A stretch of 64,000 nucleotides of DNA, taken from Saprospiraceae bacterium. Lineage in GTDB: Bacteria > Bacteroidota > Bacteroidia > Chitinophagales > Saprospiraceae. Each line of letters begins with the position of its first letter. The stretch's first letter is position 1. Made by a program: the position numbers and the translations under genes. Where the stretch lies: the NCBI GenBank assembly GCA_028285545.1, contig JANQPA010000107.1, positions 39,569 through 103,568 on the forward strand. Reading direction: 5' to 3'. Shown here piece by piece: positions 35,281-43,973 of this stretch. The notes beneath the pieces were generated by a model, which saw only the letters and a list, made by a program, of their open reading frames with translations, did no database searches and was not told where the DNA came from.

Positions 35281-37635
35281 TTAATGCTTCACAAAGGTAG
35301 ATACCCTCCATTTATTGGTATACTGTATTTTGATATAATATACTCCTGGCTGTAGATCACTAATATCAATGGAATTGCCAGTCAACTTTCCTTTTTTCAT
35401 AATTTCACCTCCCATTGATATGACTACAAAACTCACTTTCTGCTGTTCGGGAAGTAAATGAATTGTTTCCATAGCAGGGTTTGGAAAAAGGAGAATATTG
35501 TTTGAATCGCTTATATTTTCTATTGAAGAGGTAGGCTGAGAGAAAATGTCAAATATACTTACGCCAGCCTCCATTCCAATACTAAAACCATTGCCCCTTC
35601 TTCTTTCATTATTCAATTTATAAAAAGGACCATTGGAAAAGGCTGTACTTTTATGTTCCTGTTCAGTGAATAATGTTATAGGGTCAAGGAAAAATAGATG
35701 ATTTTCTTGCACTAATAAAATATGATTTTCGTCAGGCCTAAGAAATTCTCCTACGATAACATGTGGTTCAAGAAAAGACATTTCCGAAAAAAACCTTTGG
35801 TTTTCAATCTGAGCAGTTGCCAGATCGAATACCCATAAATTAGAACCGCTCAAAGAATATAGCTCAAGCGCCCCATCCTTGTCAGGATCAGCAATCTGAA
35901 AATTACCTAGCCTTCGGTTAGTAATTTTGATCTCTTGTTGTACAGAAAAATCTGATAAGCTGATAATTTTTATTTGATCAAAGAGAGAAATGATAAATTC
36001 AAGTTCTTTATCAGCATCAGCCTGATCTAATTTGGCATAAGTTGGACCTAAAGAGGTAATATTTTCAAATAAAGGCTGCGGGGAAATCCTTTCATTAAAA
36101 GATCTGTTTTTAAAATCATAGGTTCGAATTTCTCCATTGTTAAATAGTAAAGCTATTTCATCAATACCGTCTTGATCAAAATCATCCACATCAAAATTAT
36201 CGATCCTTAAGGTCGTATTTACAGGCAAAAACACTTCTTTTCCTCCTCCTAAAGTGAATAAGTAAGGCTTACCCTCATCTATAAACAAAACTTCAAGAGA
36301 ATCCTTACTCCTAATGTTCCCTATTTTGAACTGTGCGATATTCCCTAAATTTTTTTTAATAGCAACTTCATTTATGGGATTAACATCATCTGCTTCAAAT
36401 TCCCTAATAATTACATTTCTGGATTGACCGCTTAGCTCTCTTGTTACTAAAAAAATATGTTGATGTTCCGTGCCGCTAAAATTAAACACCTGGTGTCTTG
36501 CATTACCAATGAAATCAGCACTTATAAACTCTATTTGTCGATTAGATGGATCAAAAGCTATTAACTTGCCCGAGGAAAATGCAACAGTTTTTGTTCCTCC
36601 CACTACTTCTTTTACATTATCTCCATCAAGATCAAAATAATTTACTTGGTCGAAAAATTCGCCTCCATTGGATGGAGATTTTGAGGTTTGCCAAAGGAGC
36701 TTCCCGGTCAATAAATTAAAACAAAAAACTCCTTTATCTATAGATCCTCCAATTAATATTTCGAGCCCTTCTTCCGAGGATATATCGGCGATATGCATAC
36801 ATTTTGGAGCATCTATATTTTTATTGAAAGAATCCAATAACTTGAGAGTTTTGGCATCATATATTGCTACTTTGTCCTCTTCTAGGTTAATGATCTCCAT
36901 ACTTCCATTACCGTCAATATCAGCTACTTCTATTTCACCCCGAATGGTTTTTACATCGTGGATTATATTATAATTCATCCCATCAATAACTAAGAAAGAA
37001 TTATTTAATGCCGGAGATTGTATTATATCTTTATATCCATCTCCATTAACATCTGCCAATTTTAGATCAGCTACATCAAAAATGAGGAAGAATTTTGCTC
37101 TTTTTAGAATACCATTGGCTATAGAGTAAATTGATAATGCACCTATTGAAGCAAAACCATTTCGGACACCTACCACAAATTCAATTATTCCATCTTGATT
37201 AATATCCTCTACAAGTAATTGAGATGGCTGGACAATGCCTGTATCTCCAATAATTTCTTCCACTATTTCATCCCCTTCTACATCGAATCTATAAATTTCA
37301 CCTTCATTATCTACTACAAAAATTTCCAGGTCTCCATCCTTATCTTCATCAAATAATGAAAATCCCCCAAGCCTTTTAATCAAGCAATTAAATTTAAATT
37401 GCTTAAACACATAAGGTTTTTCGGTTTTCATTAAAACGGTAAAGACGTCCACATTACCCAAAATTATTTCTTCCACCCCATCCCCATCGAGGTCTCCTGA
37501 TTCCAAAGCTACACTTGTTGGAGAATTTTCAAAATCTGTATAACTCCAAAGTGGTTCAACTTTGCTTTGCCCATTTAACTGTAATGAAAAAGTTAATAGG
37601 CATAAGGCCCAATTAATTAATGTATATTTTCTCAT
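35281..37635 (-). CDS. T9SS-exported VCBS/FG-GAP repeat protein
   Basis: A 784-residue secreted protein. A signal peptide (ending LQLNG) is followed by many calcium-loop repeats of the form D-x-D-x-DG (GDLDGDGVEEIILGN, DINQDGIIEFVVG, DVNGDGYKDIIQS, DIDGNGSMEIINL, DLDGDNVKEVVGG, DVDDFDQDGIDEIALL). These make an integrin-like beta-propeller or PQQ-like fold. The last 80 residues are a T9SS sorting domain (LLFPNPAMETIHLLPE to VSTFVKH). It probably binds a surface partner or carbohydrate outside the cell. No catalytic motif is visible. Confidence 0.88.
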   Translation of the reverse strand: MRKYTLINWALCLLTFSLQLNGQSKVEPLWSYTDFENSPTSVALESGDLDGDGVEEIILGNVDVFTVLMKTEKPYVFKQFKFNCLIKRLGGFSLFDEDKDGDLEIFVVDNEGEIYRFDVEGDEIVEEIIGDTGIVQPSQLLVEDINQDGIIEFVVGVRNGFASIGALSIYSIANGILKRAKFFLIFDVADLKLADVNGDGYKDIIQSPALNNSFLVIDGMNYNIIHDVKTIRGEIEVADIDGNGSMEIINLEEDKVAIYDAKTLKLLDSFNKNIDAPKCMHIADISSEEGLEILIGGSIDKGVFCFNLLTGKLLWQTSKSPSNGGEFFDQVNYFDLDGDNVKEVVGGTKTVAFSSGKLIAFDPSNRQIEFISADFIGNARHQVFNFSGTEHQHIFLVTRELSGQSRNVIIREFEADDVNPINEVAIKKNLGNIAQFKIGNIRSKDSLEVLFIDEGKPYLFTLGGGKEVFLPVNTTLRIDNFDVDDFDQDGIDEIALLFNNGEIRTYDFKNRSFNERISPQPLFENITSLGPTYAKLDQADADKELEFIISLFDQIKIISLSDFSVQQEIKITNRRLGNFQIADPDKDGALELYSLSGSNLWVFDLATAQIENQRFFSEMSFLEPHVIVGEFLRPDENHILLVQENHLFFLDPITLFTEQEHKSTAFSNGPFYKLNNERRRGNGFSIGMEAGVSIFDIFSQPTSSIENISDSNNILLFPNPAMETIHLLPEQQKVSFVVISMGGEIMKKGKLTGNSIDISDLQPGVYYIKIQYTNKWRVSTFVKH

Positions 37636-37790
37636 AATAGCTGGGTTAAAACAGTAAAAAATAAGCTTCCTTCATTTTAAAAGACTATCTCTAATATTAA
37701 CATAGAGACAATCCTTTTTGGTTTCTTATTATTTAATAATAAACAATTGCCTGGATAAGCTAAAATAGCAGAGCTGCCACACCCTTTACC

Positions 37791-39464
37791 TCACTCCCCT
37801 AACATCAAGCTCCGTATTATCGCAAAAGGTAAATCCCCATAACTCAAAAACCGATCATGAAATTCCTTCATGGAATAATGCTCTCCCATACGCTGTCGGT
37901 ATTCATCTCTTAGCTTGATGATCATAATTTCTCCTATAATCTCTCTACCCGGAGGAGATGGTGTTTGAGAATCCCTTTGCACTTCAATAAATGAATTAGT
38001 GGGTTCCATTCCAATCTCATTGATATAAGCCTCTACTGCTTCTTCAAAAGTCATTTCTCCTTTAGCCATTTTTAATTTGGTCAAAATGCGCTGGATGCGC
38101 CACATACGCATCTGTAAACGCCCCATACGAGATTTTAAAGCCCCCATATGATCATATACATCTTCAAAATACCCCTCTTCTTCCAACAAGCGCTCCAAAT
38201 AAAAGGACCAGGCCTGACTATGATAAATAGATCGAAATATTTTTCGCATAGGTCTTTGTAGGCGGGTTCCGGCTGCCGCCCTTTGTACTGTATGCCCCAA
38301 CCATTCGTGATAAGAAATGACATGAGTCCAATAAGGATTATAGGATCGGATACGACTAGCCTTTTCTTCTTCCGTCAATCGATCTTCCAAGGGGGTAAGA
38401 ACATAATATCCTGAGAGGCGTCCTGCCACGGTGGGTCCAAAGGTGGCCCCTCCAAAAGATAATACTCTCCGTGACATAGGAGATGTAATTCGTACTCCAT
38501 AGTCAAAATCCGGGATGCTTACCAAATGACTGCCCTCTTTGGCCAGCCAGTTGGCCGTAAGCTCAACGTAGCGTTCAGCCATTGGCATAACTTCCTCCCA
38601 GGGTGGTGCCTCTTCAAGCATGAGTTCCCAAACCTTTTTTAAGTCACCACTTGGATGAATCCGCTTGGCAAGGGCCTTCATTTCATCTTTCGCCTTTATG
38701 TGCTCCTCTTCAGCTACCCTAATCATCTCATCTACTCCGTAATCATAAAGCATTTCGTGATGATATTGATAAAACTCTACCTCTTCTGGCTTCCAGGCAG
38801 GAGAACGGGTTGAACGAGGAAGCAGATCATCTTTCAACCACTGCTCAAAATTTTCCACAGCCTTCAGTGCTTTATCAGCAGCACCTATTAATTGTTTTTT
38901 AGATTCGAGAGAAAAAGTGATGGCTTTGGGGATAGAATCTTTCAACAAAAGCTGAGCATAATAGGCTTGATAAATGGTATTTTCGGTCCAGGTACGGGCT
39001 GGGTTGGTCAGGTTTTTTCGGGCATTTTCCAATACGATGGGCAAGCGTTCTAACTCTCGAATAGCAGATTGAACACCTGACTCTCCTATGGCCCCCGGTC
39101 GCACAAATAATCGATTGGTAGCGCCTAAGGCAAAATACCCTACTGGCCTGACCTTGTAAAGTTGTATGGTATCTATTTCAAATAATTGTTTTTGGACATG
39201 TGCTTTGGCTAGTTGCAGATCAATTTTTTCATCAAAATTAAGCTGAGCTGAAGAGAGAGCCATGAGCTCATCCAAAATTTTCTGATAAGCTCTTGAAGCT
39301 GCTCTATATTCTGATTCACTATGATGTGGAATACGGATCTTAGAAATTTCTTCCACCTGCTGAATTAATATTTGGCTTGAAGAGTTTTGAGCAAGCATAT
39401 TGCCCCACAGTAAAAGCAAAAACACAATCAAAAATTGTGAAAACGGAATTTTGGTATTTCCCAT
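37791..39464 (-). CDS. DUF885 family secreted putative metallopeptidase
   Basis: A 557-residue protein with a signal peptide (ending GNMLAQN). The DUF885 region shows NPARTWTENTIYQAYYAQ and YGVDEMIRVAEEEHIKAKDEM, and the zinc-like motif HEWLGH. A conserved C-terminal helical block (EAYINEIGMEPTNSFIEVQRDSQTPSPPGREIIGEIMI) follows. The family is suspected to be zinc carboxypeptidases or esterases, but the activity is not established for this branch. It stands alone on the minus strand. Confidence 0.85.
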   Translation of the reverse strand: MGNTKIPFSQFLIVFLLLLWGNMLAQNSSSQILIQQVEEISKIRIPHHSESEYRAASRAYQKILDELMALSSAQLNFDEKIDLQLAKAHVQKQLFEIDTIQLYKVRPVGYFALGATNRLFVRPGAIGESGVQSAIRELERLPIVLENARKNLTNPARTWTENTIYQAYYAQLLLKDSIPKAITFSLESKKQLIGAADKALKAVENFEQWLKDDLLPRSTRSPAWKPEEVEFYQYHHEMLYDYGVDEMIRVAEEEHIKAKDEMKALAKRIHPSGDLKKVWELMLEEAPPWEEVMPMAERYVELTANWLAKEGSHLVSIPDFDYGVRITSPMSRRVLSFGGATFGPTVAGRLSGYYVLTPLEDRLTEEEKASRIRSYNPYWTHVISYHEWLGHTVQRAAAGTRLQRPMRKIFRSIYHSQAWSFYLERLLEEEGYFEDVYDHMGALKSRMGRLQMRMWRIQRILTKLKMAKGEMTFEEAVEAYINEIGMEPTNSFIEVQRDSQTPSPPGREIIGEIMIIKLRDEYRQRMGEHYSMKEFHDRFLSYGDLPFAIIRSLMLGE

Positions 39465-39596
39465 ACTAATTTATCCTTTATCAAAAAATCAATGACCTTT
39501 TAATATACAATAAATGTTTCTTCAAAACGAGGTGCTGGGAAAATTGAAAAGTATAATTTTTTTGACAGCTTGAGCTACCAAAAAAATTACCTCTGA

Positions 39597-40598
39597 TTAC
39601 CTTCTTGGAGGAGAAATAAAAAATCCAACTCTGAAATACATGCTATTGTCGGGACGGTAGCGAAAATCTTCTACGTTAGGGGCTACACCTTCAAGACGAG
39701 TGTTTAAGTTAAACTGATAACCTCCTTTAAAATTTACCCAGACCCAAGGCACCACCTGGCGCTCCAATGAAAAGCCGGCCTGTACTTCGGAGTGGCGAAG
39801 AACAAATTGATCAGTTTGATTACTTTTAGTAAGGTCAGTGGCAAGGTTTACACCATAACTACTACTACTTAGATTATATCCCACCAAAAGATTGGTTTCT
39901 TTATTCATATTCCATCTGAGCTGGATATCAGTTGGGATAGTCGCTTCTAAGCCTAATTTATCGTTGAAATTTTTATTATAGAACAAGAATGGAAGTACCA
40001 ATGTACGTCTTGGGTTTTTACTAAAACTTAAACCAAATCCATACTCAAGATCTTTGTGAGGTTTAATTCCGTAAGCTGCAATAGCACTGTAACTAATAAA
40101 TGCTCTTTCAAAATTAAGGAAACCATCATAGTCTCCACTTGAGGTCAATTTAAAGCGTAGGGCCATGTATTTGCTGGCATTAAGCGATTTAATGGCGTAT
40201 AAGGCCAGGCCATGGCTTTTTAGTCGGGTATCATCTAAGGGTAATAATATAGGAGAACTGCTCCCTAAAGATGGTCCCATTTCAATATCTTCAGGTTGAT
40301 AACTATAACCTGCCAATATTTTGAGATCTGGTTTGAGCAGTAAAGGTGCTTTTAATTTAAAGGTAATAGACTCGATTCCATTAAGGTGATAAGAATTAAT
40401 GCCATCTCCTACCCCATTCCAACGACCTACGTTGGCCATTTGGTAAGAAAATTCAATTCCCCTGCTGCGTGATTTATTATCGACGCCCGGAGAGCAAAAA
40501 GATTGCAAAGGAGTTTGAATATTCGCTCCCAATTGCCCCAATAATTCACAAATACAGCAGCAAAAAAAGCAGCTGGCTAGAAGGATTTTAAAATTCAT
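39597..40598 (-). CDS. Putative outer-membrane beta-barrel protein
   Basis: A 333-residue protein with a signal peptide containing a run of cysteines (CFFCCCICELLG) and a long series of amphipathic strands ending YFRVGFFISPPRR, which suits a beta-barrel of 10-14 strands. No enzyme motif is visible, and I do not recognise the family with certainty. The cysteine-rich signal region could give a lipobox (C17), but a cleaved signal is as likely. Confidence 0.65.
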   Translation of the reverse strand: MNFKILLASCFFCCCICELLGQLGANIQTPLQSFCSPGVDNKSRSRGIEFSYQMANVGRWNGVGDGINSYHLNGIESITFKLKAPLLLKPDLKILAGYSYQPEDIEMGPSLGSSSPILLPLDDTRLKSHGLALYAIKSLNASKYMALRFKLTSSGDYDGFLNFERAFISYSAIAAYGIKPHKDLEYGFGLSFSKNPRRTLVLPFLFYNKNFNDKLGLEATIPTDIQLRWNMNKETNLLVGYNLSSSSYGVNLATDLTKSNQTDQFVLRHSEVQAGFSLERQVVPWVWVNFKGGYQFNLNTRLEGVAPNVEDFRYRPDNSMYFRVGFFISPPRR

Positions 40599-41071
40599 AA
40601 GTTTCAGATTCGTTCTCGTTTGGCAAAAACCTTATTATTATTTGGTAGCTTAACCAAATTGGAATAATCTCAATATCTTTAATAATAGACGTTAAAAAAC
40701 GTTGGAAGTAACCAATTATTTTGTCGGGGATAAATTTGAGAACTGTGAATTAGGAAGGAAATTATCACACAACCTTCAATGATCACAGCATAAACTACAA
40801 ATTATCGACTTTTCTATAATAATGCTATTTATTTCGACAAAATTGTGTGATTAATGGTTTGTTAATAAGGTTTAACAAAATTAAAAAGTTTTAATGTTTA
40901 AACATCGGAATCAAAAACACTAAGATGCGGCTCCCAAAAAGGATTTCAAATTAAGATCAATTACTTAGAGATAAGAAGAATAGAGAAAACAAAATCATAA
41001 TTTTTATTAGATATTCCAACCTAAATTAATCTGTTTTCCGTCTCTTTAGGGTATAAGAAAGTGAATAAATT
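40599..41071. other. Divergent intergenic region, 473 bp
   Basis: Mostly AT-rich DNA between divergent genes. Two small dyads are visible: ATTTGGT-N6-ACCAAAT at 40640-40659, extendable outward, and ACGTT-AAAA-AACGT at 40689-40702. Either could be an operator. No gene, RNA or short-word array is apparent. Confidence 0.45.
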
Positions 41072-42181
41072 ATGAAAAAATTACAAATACTTGTATTCTG
41101 CTGTATCATCAGTTATCCTATTATCGCCCAAAGATGTGATTGTTTTGAAAACCTCAACTTCGTTCAAAAACACGTCGAGCAAAATTATCCGGGATATAAG
41201 GATAAAGTCTCCGTAAAAAATCAAGAAAACTATCTAAACTTCACTGCGAAGTTAATTAAGCAATCTAAACAAACGCTCCAAATAGATTCCTGTGCTAATT
41301 TGATAAATCTTTGGATCTCATTTTTTAGAGATGGGCATATACAATTATTTGGTCCAAATGGTCCTACCCATAATCAATTTTTATATCCCAATCGTAATTT
41401 TTCAAGAGGCGATTATCAAGAATACTCCGTAGAATATAAAAAATTAAGTCCTCAATCCAATTACATTAGAATTGGTACTTTTTCTGAAAGATATTATTCT
41501 GTAATTGATTCCATTTTTAGAAAATATGAAGCTGAATTAAGTACCTCTCCCAACCTAATTGTTGATTTGCGTGGAAATGAAGGTGGAGCAACATTTACCT
41601 ATTTTCCTCTCCTCCCCTATCTATACACAGATACCATATGGCACACTGGATTTGATGTTTTAGCCACAAAAGACAATATTGAAGCCTACGAACGCCAGCT
41701 TAATAGTCCCTATATGCCAGAGGAACAAAAACCTTATATCAGGGCCAATATTGAGTCCATGAAACAACACATCAATTCTCTGCTTAGCCTCTCACCCGAC
41801 TATCCACAAGTCGTTCCGAACCCTAAAGAATCCCCTGAAAATGTAATCATCCTTGTAGATAATAATTGTGGAAGTACTACCGAACATTTTTTATTCATAG
41901 CCCTTCAAAGTAGTAAGGTAATATTAATGGGCGAACCAACAATTGGTATGTATGATTATGGAGACATGAGAGGGTTTAACCTTCCAAGCATACCTTTCCA
42001 ACTTTTTTGTGCCACTAATAGAAGCAGGCGTCTTAACATTCAACAAGGCATTGATAATATTGGTATTCAAGTCCATGTATCCCTAAATAGGAATAAGGAC
42101 TGGGTCATGGAAGCTCAAATGTTTTTGGAAGACGAGAGTCATCCTCTTCGAAAGTGGTGGGAGCGAAAAAGTAAAAATTAA
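41072..42181 (+). CDS. S41 family peptidase-like protein
   Basis: A 369-residue protein with a signal peptide (ending IIAQRC). The protease core shows NLIVDLRGNEGGATFTY, the conserved S41 strand and turn, and NVIILVDNNCGSTTEHFLF, where the serine is the expected nucleophile. The later GEPTIGMYDYGDMRGF block follows. No PDZ domain is visible, so it belongs to the short tricorn/CtpA-like group. The downstream gene starts 7 bp after its stop codon. Confidence 0.85.
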   Translation: MKKLQILVFCCIISYPIIAQRCDCFENLNFVQKHVEQNYPGYKDKVSVKNQENYLNFTAKLIKQSKQTLQIDSCANLINLWISFFRDGHIQLFGPNGPTHNQFLYPNRNFSRGDYQEYSVEYKKLSPQSNYIRIGTFSERYYSVIDSIFRKYEAELSTSPNLIVDLRGNEGGATFTYFPLLPYLYTDTIWHTGFDVLATKDNIEAYERQLNSPYMPEEQKPYIRANIESMKQHINSLLSLSPDYPQVVPNPKESPENVIILVDNNCGSTTEHFLFIALQSSKVILMGEPTIGMYDYGDMRGFNLPSIPFQLFCATNRSRRLNIQQGIDNIGIQVHVSLNRNKDWVMEAQMFLEDESHPLRKWWERKSKN

Positions 42182-42188
42182 TTTGATC

Positions 42189-42689
42189 ATGATTGTTGCC
42201 ATTGATGTCCATTATCGAGAAACTGTTGCCAAAGCCGTCAGCATAGAGTTTTCAGATTGGCAACAGTCTTCTCCAGATACCATTCATGAAGTTTTTTTAG
42301 AGGAAGTAGAAGAATACATTCCCGGGCAATTTTATAAAAGAGAACTGCCTTGTATCCTCAAAATTCTCGAAAAATCACAATTATCAGATATTGAGACCAT
42401 CATCATTGATGGATATGTATATTTAGATGATGCTGGCAAACCGGGCCTGGGGGCTATTCTCTTTAAAAGTTTAAATCAGAAAATCCCCGCTATCGGAGTA
42501 GCAAAAAAAAGATTTTTTTCCAATGAAAAATTAGTCCAAGAAATAGTTCGAGGAGAGAGTCAAAATCCCTTATTCATTACAAGTGTTGGCATCCCTCTTA
42601 ATGAGGCATCGGATAATATTTTGAGTATGGCAGGTAAGTATAGAATGCCAGATTTATTAAGAATTCTGGATAGGACAACAAAAGGATGA
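42189..42689 (+). CDS. nfi: Endonuclease V-like protein (compact form)
   Basis: A 166-residue protein with the endonuclease V core. AIDVHY carries the first metal aspartate, YIPGQFYKRELP the glutamate, IIDGYVYLDDAGKPGLGAIL the third acid and IGVAKKRFF the nucleic-acid-binding lysines. The enzyme cuts one base 3' of deoxyinosine in DNA or inosine in RNA. It is about 50 residues shorter than the E. coli enzyme, with the PYVS/PFYIPGF minor-groove wedge region reduced, so its substrate range may differ. Start chosen at ATG 42189. The next gene starts 1 bp after its stop codon. Confidence 0.8.
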   Translation: MIVAIDVHYRETVAKAVSIEFSDWQQSSPDTIHEVFLEEVEEYIPGQFYKRELPCILKILEKSQLSDIETIIIDGYVYLDDAGKPGLGAILFKSLNQKIPAIGVAKKRFFSNEKLVQEIVRGESQNPLFITSVGIPLNEASDNILSMAGKYRMPDLLRILDRTTKG

Positions 42690-42690
42690 T

Positions 42691-43410
42691 ATGAGATCTG
42701 TTTTTAACAATAGGGGAAGAAAATATTGGAACTTACCCAAAACCAGGAGGTTTTTAGGTTATGGTATTGGTGAAGTTATACTTATCGTTATCGGGGTATT
42801 AATTGCTGTTTCCCTTAACAACTTCAATGAAAATTTGAAAAAAAGGAAAGATTTGGAAGGCATTCTAGAGGTCTTAAAACAAGACTTTTCAAGAGATACC
42901 CTGGTCATTAATGAGATATTGGAATTTTATGAGGTTCGGCGATCCATCTTTCGACGGATTGTACAAGATTCTATGTCCAAACAAGATATTCTGGAATGCC
43001 TTGAATGCGATTATGTGATAACAGGTCATCGCATTTTTCGTCCCAACACCACCGGCTACCGACTGCTGCAAAAACATCTAGATGAAGATTCGAATAAAGA
43101 TCAACTTGAATTTATTCGTTTTATGCAAAGCTATGCTGAATTATTAAGTCAATTGGAACTCATGGAAAATAACGTCATTGAGGACGTAAACCAAACCCTG
43201 GAACACTGGCGGGATCATTACTCCTGGTTCGCTGATTTTATTCAAAATCCTAAAACAGAAAAATATATAGACTATCGAAAAAACAGTCAGGATTATAAAA
43301 ACCGAACAGCCTACTATTATGTATTGGTGTACCAGAATTACCTACCTGTACTAGAATCTTATCGAAATATTGTTACTGAATTTATAAGCTCCTCCAATGA
43401 TTTCAAATAG
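42691..43410 (+). CDS. DUF6090 family membrane protein
   Basis: A 239-residue protein. FLGYGIGEVILIVIGVLIAVSLNNFNENLKKRKD is the conserved membrane anchor that marks the family, followed by a helical soluble domain with DFSRDT, SGYRLLQ-like (TTGYRLLQKH) and SYAELLSQLE blocks. Function unknown. Its start overlaps the region just after the endonuclease V stop codon, so the two are probably co-transcribed; DUF6090 genes are numerous in Bacteroidota. Confidence 0.85.
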   Translation: MRSVFNNRGRKYWNLPKTRRFLGYGIGEVILIVIGVLIAVSLNNFNENLKKRKDLEGILEVLKQDFSRDTLVINEILEFYEVRRSIFRRIVQDSMSKQDILECLECDYVITGHRIFRPNTTGYRLLQKHLDEDSNKDQLEFIRFMQSYAELLSQLELMENNVIEDVNQTLEHWRDHYSWFADFIQNPKTEKYIDYRKNSQDYKNRTAYYYVLVYQNYLPVLESYRNIVTEFISSSNDFK

Positions 43411-43524
43411 CAATTGGTTTTTGTCCCATTCAATAAGCTGAGAAGAAATTTTAATTAAAATCAAGGATTTAAAGCTTATCTTTTTATTCGTTAATCCTTT
43501 TTTCCCACCCATACCTAGATTAAG

Positions 43525-43911
43525 ATGGACAATAGCGACACAAAAACCAAATTCTTATTCCTCAGTCCTGTCCTTGCTTCTACCGATGTTTCTCGAGATG
43601 TAGAATGGTATGAGCAAAAACTAGGCTTTATAAATGTATATGACAGCTCTAATTATCAGGATGGCCAGATTGATTATGCCGTTGTTGGCAGACAAAATCT
43701 TTATTTGCATTTGCAATTCCAATATCCTAAGGATGTATATCCTACTGATGTACGTATTGAAGTCCAAAATATAGAGCCTCTTATCCAGGAGTTTTTAAGC
43801 AAGGGAACCATTACGGATAATAAAATAATTCGGAAAACGGGATGGAATACCTGTGAATTTGGAATTTTGGACCCTAACCGGAATCGAATATTTTTTTACG
43901 AAGAATTATAA
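43525..43911 (+). CDS. VOC/glyoxalase-like protein
   Basis: A 128-residue protein with the paired beta-alpha-beta3 layout of the vicinal oxygen chelate fold (SPVLASTDVSRDVEWYEQKLGF; LYLHLQFQY; GWNTCEFGILDPNRNRIFFYEEL). The final DPNRNRI/FYE segment is the usual metal-ligand region. Members include glyoxalase, bleomycin-binding proteins and small dioxygenases; this one cannot be assigned further. It is a single gene. Confidence 0.83.
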   Translation: MDNSDTKTKFLFLSPVLASTDVSRDVEWYEQKLGFINVYDSSNYQDGQIDYAVVGRQNLYLHLQFQYPKDVYPTDVRIEVQNIEPLIQEFLSKGTITDNKIIRKTGWNTCEFGILDPNRNRIFFYEEL

Positions 43912-43973
43912 ATCATGGCGACATGAAAAAATAAAAGCTAACTTTATAAGTGCCCTGAAATGAAGGAATACTT

